From assembly GCA_018466975.1 (NCBI GenBank), contig CM031563.1, positions 930,001 through 994,000 on the forward strand: a DNA stretch of 64,000 bases, in the 5' to 3' direction. The position numbers were made by a program, and so were the translations under genes. The stretch comes from Sparassis latifolia (taxonomy: Eukaryota; Basidiomycota; Agaricomycetes; Polyporales; Sparassidaceae). Numbering within the stretch: position 1 is the first letter of the stretch; each line of letters opens with the position of its first letter. Of the stretch, positions 22,074-34,337 are shown in pieces. The notes under the pieces were generated by a model. That model was not told the origin of the DNA, ran no database searches, and worked only from the letters and a program-made list of their open reading frames with translations.

Positions 22074-23722
22074 ATACCTAATAGGGATGATCTCACTGGC
22101 AGGCTCGGAGCTCTGACGCCGCGGTGAAGTTCAGCCGCAGCGGAACTCGAGGAGTCGATTTCAAAACATGGCAACCGGTCATGACAACGGCTATGACTCC
22201 AGGCGTATCAAATGTAAGGGCAACTTGCATTTGAACTCTGTCACCAGTCACAAATATTCAGGTTGAGACAAGCGTTTACTGTACTGCTGTCTAGTGGCCA
22301 CCTCAAGTTGGCACCAACAAGAACAGACATCGTCGTCTCTCGCGCCTCCGGCAGTACGTGCGGAGATGGGAAGGGGTAAGGTACGAGAACTAAAGTCCGA
22401 GGAACTAGTTTGGACAATATCTATGCACCGGCGCGGATCCGATGACCATTCGGTTCCTGACTAAATAGACAACGTCTGTCATTCTCGAGCAAGCGCTCTT
22501 GAAACCCACGCGCGGCACTCCAGGTGAGATCAATCAGCTTAGGAGCACCCAGAGTAACTAACTCGAGGCACTTACACCCACGATTGAGTTGAGATCACGC
22601 ATCTCCTAGGTAGTATTCCGTCGGATAGTCGAGGATATTTTTTGTTTCTATATCATAAAAGACAAGGCTCAACAAGCTGAGGTAGGTGACCACACTTCCA
22701 ACGTCATATGTGGGGTGGTTCGTGGACGGTATCACTGGACAACGCCACACCGTACAGGGTTTAATTGCGAGCGACACAACGATCAACTTGGTGCCGTATA
22801 TCGTGGCTCTGGCTAGATCGTATTCAGAGCCTATGATGGTAAGTCAAACACTTTCGGTCACCAGATATCAGGTTTTCAGCGGCGAAACTTCTAGATCACT
22901 TGAGTCTTAGGAGGCGAGCCGAAACAGATATGACAGAATAACGACTGACGATCTGCCGGAAACGTCTGTGAGCCTTGGCAAAAACTTCATGACGCTTTCA
23001 CCATAAACAAGACTAATCGCGGCATTCATAAGTACATATCGCCCAGGCTTTCGACCGGTCACATTGCACTCACGATGACAGATCGACACCGATCGGATCC
23101 GGATCCGCAGCGATGCAGTCGAAGGCTCAAGCTCAAATGGCGTACCTTTGCAGATCTTCTCATTCCGTAGCGAGTCCAAAAACATGGAATCGTTTTTGTG
23201 GGTGCCGAGAACACGTACGGGTTGAGCCACTATAATCGGAGCGACTGACGACGAGCTCAGACTGTTGCGGAGTACTGATGGTGCGTGTTCCTGAAGTCAT
23301 TAGACTGCCGCCTGATGCGGCCAGGTATCAGTGGGCATGCCGAAAGCGACCTATTTAGCCAGATCGAGGTATTTGAGCGGAGAGCAGAGCAGAGCAGGTC
23401 CGTCTGTGCAGGAAACGCTGACCCCTCGATGACCGAGCGCTGTGTATAGCCTAACTCCTTATGGGCCCCCGCCGACCTGCGCGGCATCATTTGTTGGTTG
23501 ACAGATCAATGCTATCGCACTAGACTCCATATGTTCTATAACGCGATACTCTGGAGCATCTGGGTGGAGAGTTTTAGTAGTAATACAATCTGTTGCTTTG
23601 TGGCAGTGAGATTGTGCCTGAAATCGTACGCCTTACTTCTTCTTGAAGACCAGCGCCTCCAGAGAGTACTTATGAGACATGGCTCCGCTGAGCCAGGTCA
23701 CTCAACGCACTCTCTTACTGTG
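22074..23722. other. Spacer between ligase I (-) and C2H2 gene (+)
   Basis: It holds the ligase promoter region and, at 22595-23270, the uncertain minus-strand candidate. Nothing else is recognised. Confidence 0.4.
22595..23270 (-). CDS. Possible small gene, unresolved exon structure
   Basis: Two minus-strand open stretches look protein-like. The upstream one starts at an ATG near 23270 (MTSGTRTISTPQQ...). After a plausible intron (donor GTACGT, acceptor GCAAAG, about 23145-23220) it continues PFELEPSTASLRIRIRSVSIC and KPGRYVLMNAAISLVYGE. The downstream one reads DLARATIYGTKLIVVSLAIK, then GSVVTYLSLLSLVFYDIE, and stops at 22595. I could not join them with a convincing splice pair. I do not recognise the family. 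It may be a real hypothetical gene, a decayed one, or chance frames. Confidence 0.25.
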
Positions 23723-24501
23723 ATGTCAGACAGACGCACTCACCAAATTCCCTCAAATGCGAACCCTCAGCCGCATTGGAGCGGTAGTAGCGGCCAATAC
23801 GCGTCTGGGTACCCATCTTCCACAAGCCACTATCCCTCTCTTCCGCACACTCTCCATCCGTCTTATCGGGAATACAGCACCGCCGGGCAAAACGCGCCAT
23901 CATACTATCCCGTGGCAACACAGTCATATGCGATGGGGAATCAACCTGAATATCAGGTGGCGGACCGACAAACGCATTACTCCCAGGCGCCGCGAACAGA
24001 TCCTAGGACGTCGTCCATGCACGCAGCCCAGCAGCCTGCACACCATAGCTCGGACGACCGTCAGAGCATTCCCGTAGGGCAGGCAACTGGGCGAATACGC
24101 TCGCACTCACATTCCCGTTCTCATTCTTTGTCACATACATACGCCACGTCACCGTCGCCGCCACACCATTCATCAGCAATGCCGAACACGTCGGCGGCAC
24201 ATTATCCGCCACAGATCGCGTTCAGCCAGCAGGTGAACACTTCACAATATCCTGCATCTCCTCAGCGACCCTTCTCCTGCGACATGTGTGCATTGTCCTT
24301 CAATAGACAGCACGACCTGAAGCGGCATCGCGATACGCACACCGGCGAAAAACCGTTCGTATGCAATGGTGGCTGTGGTAAAACATTCACGAGGAAAGAC
24401 GCACTGAAGAGGCACCAGGTACGCGCACTCATCTGTCGCCACCACGTAACTGATGTGTTTGTCAGCTGGTGAAGCGATGTGGCATCGACGACGACGCGTA
24501 A
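23723..24501 (+). CDS. C2H2 zinc-finger transcription factor, short two-finger type
   Basis: Two exons: 23723-24418 and 24466-24501, giving about 243 residues. An in-frame ATG at 23672 would add 17. The N-terminal two-thirds is rich in Ser, His, Tyr, Pro and Gln, including an SHSHSRSHSLSH run. The C-terminus has fingers FSCDMCALSFNRQHDLKRHRD and, after TGEKP, FVCNGGCGKTFTRKDALKRHQ; the second exon ends the protein at LVKRCGIDDDA. All Cys and His ligands are present. The finger order and RQHDLKRH core recall Crz1-like and other Agaricomycete short C2H2 factors. It is probably a DNA-binding regulator with unknown targets. Confidence 0.87.
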
Positions 24502-24791
24502 GCGTGTAAGCTCGTCCGAGGACTGTACGTCAACAATCAGATGTTGGGTCTTCACCGCTGAACTTGAAGCATTTCAGAGGATAAACTCTCACATTATTGA
24601 CGGACATTAGCGTAGGGATTCGGTTCCGGTCTCCTTCATAATTCATTATACGCTCGTCATTGCCCGAGAAATGTAGTGGCACAACCTGTGTACAGTAGTA
24701 TGATTATTGCGCCAAGACTGTATTGGCAACAGTGTCAGTGGGGGATAGAACATCACAAAGCTTGATACACACGAACCCGCACCAAGCGACA

Positions 24792-25483
24792 TCATCGTTG
24801 CTCCGAGCTTTCCACGTCCTCGATCGCTCTCTCGAGAATCCAAGCATCGCGAGGCACTATCTTCTTGTAGTATCCCTGATGCACGCCGACTTCCCTGAAA
24901 TCTTGCCGTTCATAGAATGATTTGGCACTATCATTCGAGATCTGCACATGCAGATAGATTGAACTTATTTTCGGCTTCGAGTGGGATGCGGCAGCTTCGA
25001 TAACTTGCTGTAACGCCTTTGATCCCAGGCCGCGCGACCGATAAGGCTGTGTAGTCATTATTGACTTCAGGAACCACGAGAAGTACGACAACTTTCTGCT
25101 CACTGCCAGGATACCCATGGTCATGAGATACAGTTTTGACTGTCCGTCCCTCGTCTCCATTCTGCAGCAGATCGTGCCCACTGGAACATCATTATAGTAG
25201 ACTGCGATAAATTGAGATGCGCTGTGAAACTGGCGCACCGTACGTAGCAAAGAAGACATCGACGCACTGAGCTTGCAGAAATCCTCTACTTCTGGCAGTA
25301 AAATGTCTTGGTAGAACTTTTCGCTGTACTTGATGGGGAATAGCACTGAATTGAGCTTTCGTACCGTTCCTTTACAAAAATCAGTATACTATGATGATTG
25401 CCAGACGAGGCGTTACCAAGATTATTTGGAGTCAGAGACGACAGAGAAACCCGAGTGGGTGAGCGTTGGGTAGCAGAAGACAT
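24792..25483 (-). CDS. NAA50: N-alpha-acetyltransferase 50 (GNAT family)
   Basis: Four exons: 25417-25483, 25268-25369, 25104-25201 and 24792-25046, giving 173 residues with closed phases. It follows NAA50 along its length: LTPNNLGTVRKLNSVLFPIKY, YQDIL, CKLIYYNDVPVGTICCR, LYLMTMGILAPYRSRGLGSKAL (the acetyl-CoA loop, RSRGLG), IYLHVQISNDSAKSFYERQDF, and YYKKI near the end. Family knowledge: NAA50 acetylates N-terminal Met-hydrophobic ends, often with NatA on the ribosome, and is needed for sister-chromatid cohesion in animals. Splicing at 25202-25267 removes a frame-open but non-conserved stretch. I am confident of the family; the Lys-acetyltransferase activity reported for some relatives is not assessed. 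Confidence 0.93.
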
Positions 25484-27750
25484 CGGGCGTGAGAAATTTC
25501 ACCGAGAACCAATATTGCCAAAGCCAGTAACGTTCAACCTTCGTGCGTGTGTACGCAGTTCACGTTTCCGCCACGCAGACTTTCTCGACCACTCAGTCCC
25601 AACGACTTCAATATCTAGACTCGAGACAAGTGGACTGCTGTCCGCATCCATGTCCTAATTATAATCGGCGAGTCTGCTTCAGGAGCCCTACCATGGTCAT
25701 GATCACCCGAATCCAGAGGTATCGTGCCCAAGATATCAAACTGCAACAGCTGCTCTCAGGCTCTTCAGCGTGTGTACCGGCATCCCAGTTCAAACTCTAC
25801 GGAAGCAAAGCCTGGGGTCTGTCCATCATAGTCATGATCATGCTATAATAGCTCACTGATTGTGCTAGTACTGTAAAAGTAATGGCGATAATGGCAGTGA
25901 ATAGTGAGTCATGTTCAGGTGCTTGGTAACTAGAATGATGACCTTGCTGAATTTTAAGTTGCGTCACATCGGGCGGAACCCTCTGCAATCCTGGTCTCAC
26001 CATACCTTATCACGGACTTGCAAAAAGGATTTGAACTCATGATACGTTTTGATGTATATTCAGCGTCGTTGAAGAACTTCATGTGTCATGTATATCACGA
26101 ATGTGTCCGCGGCCATCACGTCTCCAGCCCCAGTCCTCTGGAAGGCCGACCCGTAGAATTTGTCGCAGCAAGCCACGGGTGCTCAGGCAGACGTACTGGC
26201 ATGCTAGACGCGTCCCAATCTTGGGAGGGAGCATGGAACTCCTCGAAGGCTACTTTAAAAAACTTAGCCGGTGGTTCACCTTCACCTGATGCAAGAAGTT
26301 CTGCATGGTTGCTGTTCTTTCTCGGTACTCCTACAGCGCATATGACCCGGTTTGTTCAATTACCCTGTTTTTCCCTGCTTCTCAAAGTAAACTTACCTAT
26401 CGGCGAATCAGGTCTTCGGTTTGTATATGTTTAAATGTACTCTCTTCGCTGCGGGACATCAACTTCCCAGGGAGGAAGTATTTCCACTTGACATAATCTC
26501 GTGCGCTCCGTGATAGGATATGCTTGCAGTTAGGCACGTACTGCATTCGCAACTGTGGTCTTGATGACAGTGTTCACTGCATGACATACACAGCACTAAG
26601 CGTTGGGCGGTCGAACATATATGCAATTGCAATTTGTCTCCCTCAGTTACATTCAAGGTCAGGTTTCGCCGTTTTGCAAGTTGCGGTGGTGGCGTCTATG
26701 TGCCAACTCTTCTCACGATGGAAGATGGACGGTTTGTCAGGCACTCGGCAAGAACATAGCGTGCCGCTGTTGCAAACGGCCCTCCTGCTAGTTTCTACTT
26801 TCTCCGTTTGCGTCTACCCTCCGTGACAGTCGCAAGAATTGGAACACTTCCATATCTCTGCCTCCCGTGCGAAGGCTTCGGAGGTCAAACCCTAGTTGCT
26901 ATAATATACCATGCCCACAGGATATCATTACCATGTCGTCATTTCTTGGCGAGCTCCCTTGGAGCGACCGACTGCCTCAATGTATCCTTCACGCTGGACG
27001 TGCGAAGCTTGAACTGGGTAACTAAGCTGACCGTCAATAGGCTATGATTTGTTCTCTGTGTACTCTCTGTTCTACAAATGCTGTGCGCGTCTACTTTGGT
27101 CAGCGATAACACGGATGAATCACTGCCAAGAAGCTACGGTTCAGTATCTCGCTCTTCGGATCTCTGGATAGCCGTATTGACCATACCCAAAATCCTGCCA
27201 GTGGGAGCTGGATACAGTACATGTTGACGGACTTCCGTAATGCTATCACGCACCGTGGCGTGTGGGGTCATTTCGCGAGCGTGAAACTTAGAAACGGCCG
27301 GCAGCGGTAAATAGCGGTGCAATTGATTCAGCTATTGATCCACTTGTTGTACCCTCAGATATGAACCGGATTACCCTGCAGTATTTCGGTTCCAAATATT
27401 TCACACTTGATAGGTGTGTGTATTTATTGGCACTGAGTAGCTGTACTCACACGGAAGACCGCCTCGCTTTGGACAGATTCGCTATTAATCCACGCTGTTC
27501 GTCGCAATCACTTCGTCTGTCGCCAACGGCCAGTCGATGTGCATATGAGTAGGAGACAAGAAGGTGCGAATTCTTTGCAAATCCCTTCTAATATCGTACA
27601 ACAGACCACAACGTACTTGCATCGCTGTAAACTAGGTCCGCCTTCCTGCATGCACAACCCGGATGGTCCTGCGAATTTCCGTGAGCAACAGAAAAGCTGC
27701 GAGCTGGATGGGACGATTCTACCTATTCTCAACCTGTGTCCAGGGCTGTC
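25484..27750. other. 2.3-kb spacer, no recognised gene
   Basis: Open frames on both strands are short, and none gives a known motif even when I try splicing with nearby GT/AG pairs. An upstream minus-strand stretch reading MDADSSPLVSSLDIEVVG (about 25600-25650) is probably leader sequence of NAA50. It could hold a divergent or decayed gene that I cannot see. Confidence 0.4.
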
Positions 27751-28365
27751 CTAATGTCCACCCCCCGATAATTTACGTCCGTGTCTCCGATTTTTCGGAC
27801 GCTGGAGGGTAGCGAGGTAGACATCGTTGTAACTGCGGAAGACGCATCTGGAATTCCCTCGGGCATGATCGTCATACTCCGCCATAGTTGCCCATACGCA
27901 ATGCCATTTCTGGTCCTCCGCGAATTTCAGGGCGATCCCTGCATGGTCCTGGTCCCACCGACTCTCCTTCGCGCCCAGCTCAAACGCCTTGTCCGCTAAC
28001 GTGATAACCGTCGCATTCAAGATGGTGAGATCCACCTTACACTTGCCGCCCGGATGGTTAAAAATGGGCTCAAGTTCGGGATCCATCTCGATCTCCTTCG
28101 GCACACCGCGATGCACCGGATCGTACCCGTCGACTAGGATCTGGAATGACGTGTTGTCGGTGAAGTGTAAGCTGACAGTAGGGTGACGGTGAGATCGGTG
28201 GACGAGCTTCAGCTTCTTGCCAATCAATGTGGAGGGTTCGATACCGATCTGTGGTCGTCGTCCGCGAGGAAGTGAGGGAGGAGTCGAGCGAGTTGGGGAG
28301 GAAAGTGGGGAAGATGATTCGGAGGATGAAGAACTAAAATTGTCGGTGAGATGTTTTGAAGACAT
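27751..28365 (-). CDS. Single-exon protein of unknown function
   Basis: An uninterrupted 204-residue frame in a region where most genes are intron-rich. The N-terminus is a Ser-rich low-complexity run (SSSSSESSSPLSSPTRS). It is followed by an ordered region: IGKKLKLVHRSHRHPTVSLHF, FQILVDGYDPVHRGVPKEIE, and alternating beta-like segments ending LDLTI-type and WHCVWATMAEYDDHA. The C-terminus is basic (PKNRRHGRKLSGGGH). Composition and codon use look coding. I do not recognise the domain; a basidiomycete-restricted family is likely. No signal peptide or membrane segment. Confidence 0.7.
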   Translation of the reverse strand: MSSKHLTDNFSSSSSESSSPLSSPTRSTPPSLPRGRRPQIGIEPSTLIGKKLKLVHRSHRHPTVSLHFTDNTSFQILVDGYDPVHRGVPKEIEMDPELEPIFNHPGGKCKVDLTILNATVITLADKAFELGAKESRWDQDHAGIALKFAEDQKWHCVWATMAEYDDHARGNSRCVFRSYNDVYLATLQRPKNRRHGRKLSGGGH

Positions 28366-28763
28366 CGTAGATATCCATTACAAGCTTGTGCAGAAGAATT
28401 CAAATGTTCGCAGCTCAGAACTATCCGGGATGCAGCGGAATGGAGGGGGGATGTCGCTGAAGGAGTTGAAGTTATAATTTCAAGCTGTTGACGACGGCCG
28501 CAGTACTGGCAGACGCGCACACGGCGCACAAACATCGAATACAAATATGGAAGCACTTCCCATATGTGGGAAAACTTGAGAAACCCAAAGAGAAACTCCC
28601 AAAGATTTGTGAACAAATGCGGCCCAAACAAGGCCGTGGACAGGACAAAGAATTTGTTCCATTCTTCGTTACTTCCAACTTCACCACGCGGATACTGAAC
28701 GCCCGACGAAGATCCATTACACTAGCGTACAGTTTCGACAAGTTACAGTAGTAGATACAGTAT
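28366..28763. other. Short spacer between two minus-strand genes
   Basis: No gene is seen. It likely contains the 5' leader of the 204-residue gene and the 3' end of the MFS gene. Confidence 0.4.
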
Positions 28764-31752
28764 TTAAGGCGCTCTAACATCACCGGGAGTCGTAGTGTCC
28801 TCCACCCCAACACCGCGCTCCAAGTCCTCGACAGGAGTCCGTCGCTTACCCTCAGCCTCGGCATCGGCAGCATCGTCCTCCACCGCGAGCTCAGGTGACG
28901 AGGGCCGCGCTTCGCTCGCTGGTGCTTCAATCCTGCCAAATTCCTCTGCCGGAATGAAGGGCAAACCAACGGTCTGCGATTTCTCGCTCTCGCTGGAGTT
29001 GACGGGTCCTTCTGCGGACTTTTCCCCGCTCCTGATGGTGATGCGCTCCAGAGTGTATCCTTTGACGAAGAGCACTGATACGACAGAGATCAGCCCGTTA
29101 ACTTGAAGCGTGGGGAAGAATGCCCACCAAGTATGAGTCCAACGCCCAAGAGCGGCGTGTTCACGAGCCATATCACGCTGATAGCCTGACAATACGCCTT
29201 CTGCAGCGCGATCCGCGTAGCCGTATCCTATACGTGACTACTGTAAGTGCATATTCGTTGCAGAACCTTTCGACAGGACTTGCAGGTATGTTTTTGACTT
29301 GTGGGACAAACTGCTCCAAGGCCGCAGGTGATGTGTTGATATTCAGCCCCGGAATTTTGGCGACTTTCTTGCGCAGCTCCTGTGATGGTTCAAGTCAGAA
29401 AGCTCGTTTAATAAATCGGCGACTTGTACTTACGCTCGATATGATGGCTTCTCCGATGGATATTCCGATCGTCCCACCGAGCGTTCTGAGACCAAGATGT
29501 TAAGGATACTGGTGAGAAACAATTTCAAGGGGAAGCATGCCTGATAAAAATGAAAGTCGCTGTACTGGTCGCCATGTCCTTGAGTGGCATGGCGGCTTGC
29601 AAACCGATCAACGGCGCCTGGGCAGAAGGATTTGTGATTATGTTTTTGCGACAAAGATGTCGTTCTCTTCGATAGACAAACCTGGAAGAGACAACCGATC
29701 CCAATCGCGGCAACTAACAAATAGACCACCTGTTCTGCTCTGGGTGAACACGCATTCAGAAGGTGAACAGAAGGACATGCGTTGTCCGCGATGCACGGAC
29801 GTACTTTGTCGAGCTTTCACTCAACTGGATCATCAGCCCGTATCCGATCACAATTACGACCCACGAGAACCACATCACAGGCCTCCATCGCTTGGTGTAC
29901 GAGATGATTATGCCAGAGATCGCAGATGTACCGGCCGCACCGAGAGAATATGGGAGCATTCTGTGGATGTGTGAATAATGCTTCGCAAGGTGCATGAAGC
30001 GAACACAACACACTTTACGCCAGAACCTGTAGGAGAAGAGCCGAGCACCTGGAAGTAAACAGGTAAGTAGTATGCGCCTGTCGGACTTATCAGAAATCAC
30101 AAATATACACCCCCTCCGAATCAGTAGTAACCTACCCGCGAAGAACGCAAGTGCGTGCAGCAACACTGATATCAAGAGGAATGCCGTCGTCCGTACCTAC
30201 GTTTGCACAGATTAATCGATCGCGAAAGCGTGAAAGTCAATCGTTGCAAGCTCACCTTGAAAAGACGCGGTGGAATGATCGGTGAACGGGTGGTGTACAG
30301 CTCGTAGATCGAGGCAGCTACCAATAAGCACACCCCGACCACGAGCGGCGCGATCGTCTGAGCAGTTGACCCTGTGGAGAGGTCATTAACAATTCGCGTT
30401 AAACGCCACTAACCGAAACGGCACCCACATCCATTTTGGCTGAAGTTGAATCCGAGGAGAAGTAACACCACGCCGACTATGATGAGGATTAGTCCTACGA
30501 AATCAAACTCGCGTAGATGCTCCCGAAGTGGTCGACCATGATGAGGGTTGAGGTTCAGGAAAATGAAAAGAAGGGCTAATGCGAGTCCTCCAGTAGGTCT
30601 GTACGACAGCTGCGTATCAGTATGAATGCAACTGGGAGAGGATGGAAAGGACTTTCAGATTGATGAAGAAACACCTGAGGTGCGGTTACATTAATTATGG
30701 ATCGTCTGAAACACGCTGCGAGTACACGCACCATCTCCATGAGACATGTTGGGTGAGCACCTTTACGGACATACTTCAGCAGAATATTTTCTGAATCGAA
30801 AGAGACCTCTTACACCGCCTAACAGAGGCCCAATCACGCTACACAGTACGACGGGAATGAGTAGGTAATCTCACGGAACTTATGAGGAGGTGATGTCACC
30901 TGGCAATTCCCCAAGTTGCACCGATGAATCCACCGTATTTGCCCCGGCTAAAGATCTGTTAGACGACATTTTCTCCACACTCAAAGTGATTACCCACTCA
31001 GCAAGCGAGACGATGTCCGAGATGGTGATTTGCACAAGCTGAATGATACCGCCGCCGCCTATGCCTTGAATGGCACGACACACCACAAGCCATGTCATGT
31101 TTTGCGCCGCGCCGCACAATGCAGACCCGATCTGCCACCGGCATTGCCGGAACGAGATGAATACAAGGAGCGAACTAACGCCTACACATATACGTACCAA
31201 AAAGAAGACAATTGATGTGTAGAGGACCGGCTTGCGACCTGCGAACGCAGGGTGAGGGTAGGACAGTGCGACAGAAGAAATCCCATACCAGCAAGATCGG
31301 ATAGTTTGCCGTACATTGGAGACAGAGCGGCAGCGGCCAGCAGGTATGCACTGACAGTGAACTGTGTCAATCGCATCTGCGGGGCCCATAAACTTCAAAC
31401 AGACGGACGTTCCAACCCAACTGTAATCCTTCCCTCCACCGAGCTTGGCGACTATCGTGGGTAAGGCGGTTGATACAATTGTCTATTAGGCTCGTCAAAG
31501 TTCAGCATCCTGAACACGAACGGACAAAGCCCGCTTCAATACCTGATCCAAAGCAGCGAGGAATATGCACGCCATGAGCCCGAAAAACACGATAGGCAAC
31601 CTGTTCTTGGGCAAAACAAGCTCTTCTTTGGCCTGCCAGGACGCCCCCGGCTTATGTTTTACCTTGGCGGGTGTCCCTTCCACGCCTGGTGTACTCACTG
31701 GCTTCAACGGTGCGGGTGCGAGCTGTGCCTCTCCTGACCTAGAAGTGCTCAT
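28764..31752 (-). CDS. MFS multidrug-type transporter (DHA2, 14-TM class)
   Basis: Many exons from ATG 31752 (MSTSRSGEAQL) to the stop at 28764. The cytosolic N-terminus is followed by TM1 LPIVFFGLMACIFLAALDQ. Later exons give LTQFTVSAYLLAAAALSPMYGKLSDL (with the GKLSDxxGRK MFS loop), AAQNMTWLVVCRAIQGIGGGGI (motif C-like region), SLADRGKYGGFIGATWGIA, MLPYSLGAAGTSAISGIIIS, RPVMWFSWVVIVIGYGLMI, and IGISIGEAIISS near the last helices. The C-terminus is a long acidic tail. DHA2 transporters export drugs, toxic metabolites or basic amino acids by proton antiport at the plasma membrane or vacuole. Substrate is not predictable. I saw no clear break, but I did not fix every exon boundary. Confidence 0.86.
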
Positions 31753-32265
31753 CTCGGACCTGCGCACGAAGGGAAAGCTTTCAATGCACGGTGAAATTGA
31801 CCACCTGGGAGGGACAGCGCCGCGAAGTGGTGAAGAACTTATAGGTTGGGGTATGTATGTCCAGGAAGTGAAGAACTTGACATCGAGGGGTATGAGATGA
31901 CGAGTTGACTCGGCGGGACCTGCCTGAAGAGGTCGATCGCTCTTGTTGATCCGCACTCGAGTCACCTGGACACAATCGACGCCCAGGCACTCTCCATAAA
32001 AGGAAACTCACCGACGCACTGGTTCCGCGAAAGACCAGCCGACCGCAACAGCCGATGCGCTGACGAACAGAGAAATGCAAGGTAAACAGCGGCATAAATC
32101 ATACTGAACTCTATGGACAAGCATGTCAGTACACAGTCAAAAGAAACGGCACATGAGACGGGACACGAGACATAGCAGAAACAGATATGTACAGAGTCGG
32201 AATAGATATCCTCGTGATTCTGACCCTCTCCTCCCTTTCGAAGTCGACTAAGAGGACAGGGTAAG
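31753..32265. other. Spacer, 5' of MFS gene and 3' of cyclin gene
   Basis: No gene is seen. The frame of MFS exon 1 runs upstream of the chosen ATG, but that part looks like leader sequence. Confidence 0.4.
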
Positions 32266-34337
32266 TCACACAGTCCAATAAGTATACAGGTTATCGTACG
32301 GTACGGAAAGCGTGTCGGATAGCGACGGAAGATTGCACGGCCCACGACTCGCTACCGTAGGATCAATCGCCGGTAATTTCGGGCCTGCCATTGCGAACTC
32401 GGGTACGTCGTACGCTTTGGTGTCGATGCTCAAGTCTGTAGCAGCAACGCCAGTGTGGTCCCATCCGCTGACGAAAGGCGCGTAGCGGAACGTAGCAGGC
32501 GAAGCCGTCGGCAGATCGGTGAACGTCGTCATCTGAATCGTTCTGTCGCCACTACTGTCGGAGGACGACGATGCAGACGACATCGGCGAGAAGGTGAGCG
32601 TGGGGGTGGACATCGATGGCGAGACATCTTCGCTGGGCTGCGTGGCCTCCATTTCCGCGGCAAAGGTGTTTGCATCTGCCTCTTCTGGCAACCCACAAGT
32701 GGCGAGAAGCACCTCCGGGAAGGCGTCGTAGTTGCTGGCAGAAGACCTCACGGGAATGGTTGGCATAGTGGCGTAGCGTCGCAGTCCCGACAGAGTAGTG
32801 TTGCTCAATGTCCGAACAGGTGTCGGCGCTATGAACGTGCTCGTGGACGGGTTTAACCGCGTCTCCGAAGCCGCCGCCGAAGTCGGCCCAGGAAGTAAAT
32901 TTCCGTCGCTGCTGCTCCTAGCCACACTCCTTCCATTTGCAGGTCGGTTGACGCTCTTGCCGACCCATAATCTCCATCCAAGAGCGTCACCAAGTGCACG
33001 TTCGCAGCGTCCAATCTCGCGAGGAGGCAGTCCTGCGAGTTTCGCCCACGCGCGATTCGAGTACGAGCGATCTTGCATGAACTTCGAAGCCAAGATCAGG
33101 CACGCGAGAAATGTCCGACGTGGGCAGAGAAGCGGCGACGGTAGCGGAGGAAGGGGCGGAATGGAAGGGGAGCAAGTCTGGGAAGATGAGCAGGGAAGAA
33201 GAGTGGGGTAATTCAATCCAAATTGAGTCTGCGGGTCGGTATTGCACACTGCCTCGAAAGAGCCATCAGCCACACGAGCCGCATCAAACGAATCGAAGTT
33301 ATGGGAGCCTTTGTGACTTTGGTAGCCATCGTCGCCGTGAGGTGTGTCGCAGAAGGTAGGGTTGACAACATCGAGCACAACCGGGGCATCGTTCCCACTA
33401 TTGTCTTCGTCTTCATCCTGCCTCGACTTCTCCTTCCGAAGGATCTCAGGAATTTTGCTGCGAACTGCTTCTAAATAACAGAGGGCGGTTTGCAAAACAC
33501 CCGCGGACGTCCGCGATCGACGAAGAACCTCATGCACGAACCCTTTGATCGGCACAAGGTTGGTACCTCGAGATGAGTCGGCCGACGAATGTCGGGTGTA
33601 AGCGAATGAGTCGGATCGACAACCGAGCGGCGATGGACGAGTAGTGGGAGTGATAGGAGAAGGCAATTGTATGTTTCGCGCAGAGAACAGGGCGGTACTG
33701 ACGGGACCAGGACAACTCTCGCGCGGAATTGATACAGAATCTGCAGTGCATGGATTACGAACAGGGGTGTTGAACACGTGCGGAATGTCCTCCTGATCCC
33801 AGATATCGCATAACGACTTCACCGCCTGATCTGCATACGAATCACAACATTAACGACACCGCCGAAAAATGCATGGGGTATACAGTAAGGACCAGCCTGA
33901 GGCTGATACACTCCCGAACTTTTCAATGGTCCAACGTAACTCAAATCTTTGTCTGATGCCGTGACACCAGGCAGAAGATCTGAAAATGACTGCGGGCCAG
34001 CCCGATCGCGTAGATTGGTAGAAGAGTGAATGAAACACTGACCGACTAGACGAGTCACGTATCTGGACTTTTGCACATCCCGGAAATGTCCGGCCAGCGA
34101 TGGCTGGGAAAGGCATTGTCCTTTCAGGCGGTCGAGTTCGTGAGCGGAGTTGAGGTCACTTGTTTGAGGAGAGACAAAGACAGAGGATGCGGGGGTATTA
34201 AGGTAATTGACGGGAGAATTGCGTGCATGGGTAGGAGTAGTGGATGGTAAAGCGATTGCAGAGTAGGGTTGCCAGCGGGTCCTAGCGCGCGATGCGCTAG
34301 GACCGCGATGGGATAGCGTATGAGAAACAGCATGCAT
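32266..34337 (-). CDS. Pho85-type (Pcl) cyclin
   Basis: Two exons: 34043-34337 and 32266-33830, giving 619 residues. The join restores RYVTRLVDQAVKSLCDIW. The intron is 212 nt, several times the local norm, so a skipped small exon is possible. The cyclin box follows: VPIKGFVHEVLRRSRTSAGVLQTALCYLE, a long acidic/Ser insertion (EDEDNSGNDAP), then RRTFLACLILASKFMQD, YSNRAWAKLAGLP and EIGRCERALGDALGWRLWV. The Arg of VLRRSR and the Leu/Ala-rich LILASKF helix are typical of PHO80-like cyclins, which activate Pho85/CDK5-class kinases in nutrient and polarity control. The C-terminal 250 residues are Ser/Thr/Pro-rich with many SP/TP sites and likely regulated by phosphorylation. Which Pcl class it belongs to is uncertain. 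Confidence 0.87.
34279..34303. repeat. 10-bp perfect hairpin within cyclin coding sequence
   Basis: GTCCTAGCGC at 34279-34288 pairs exactly with GCGCTAGGAC at 34294-34303 around GCGAT. It lies in exon 1 of the cyclin gene, close to the start codon. Confidence 0.75.
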
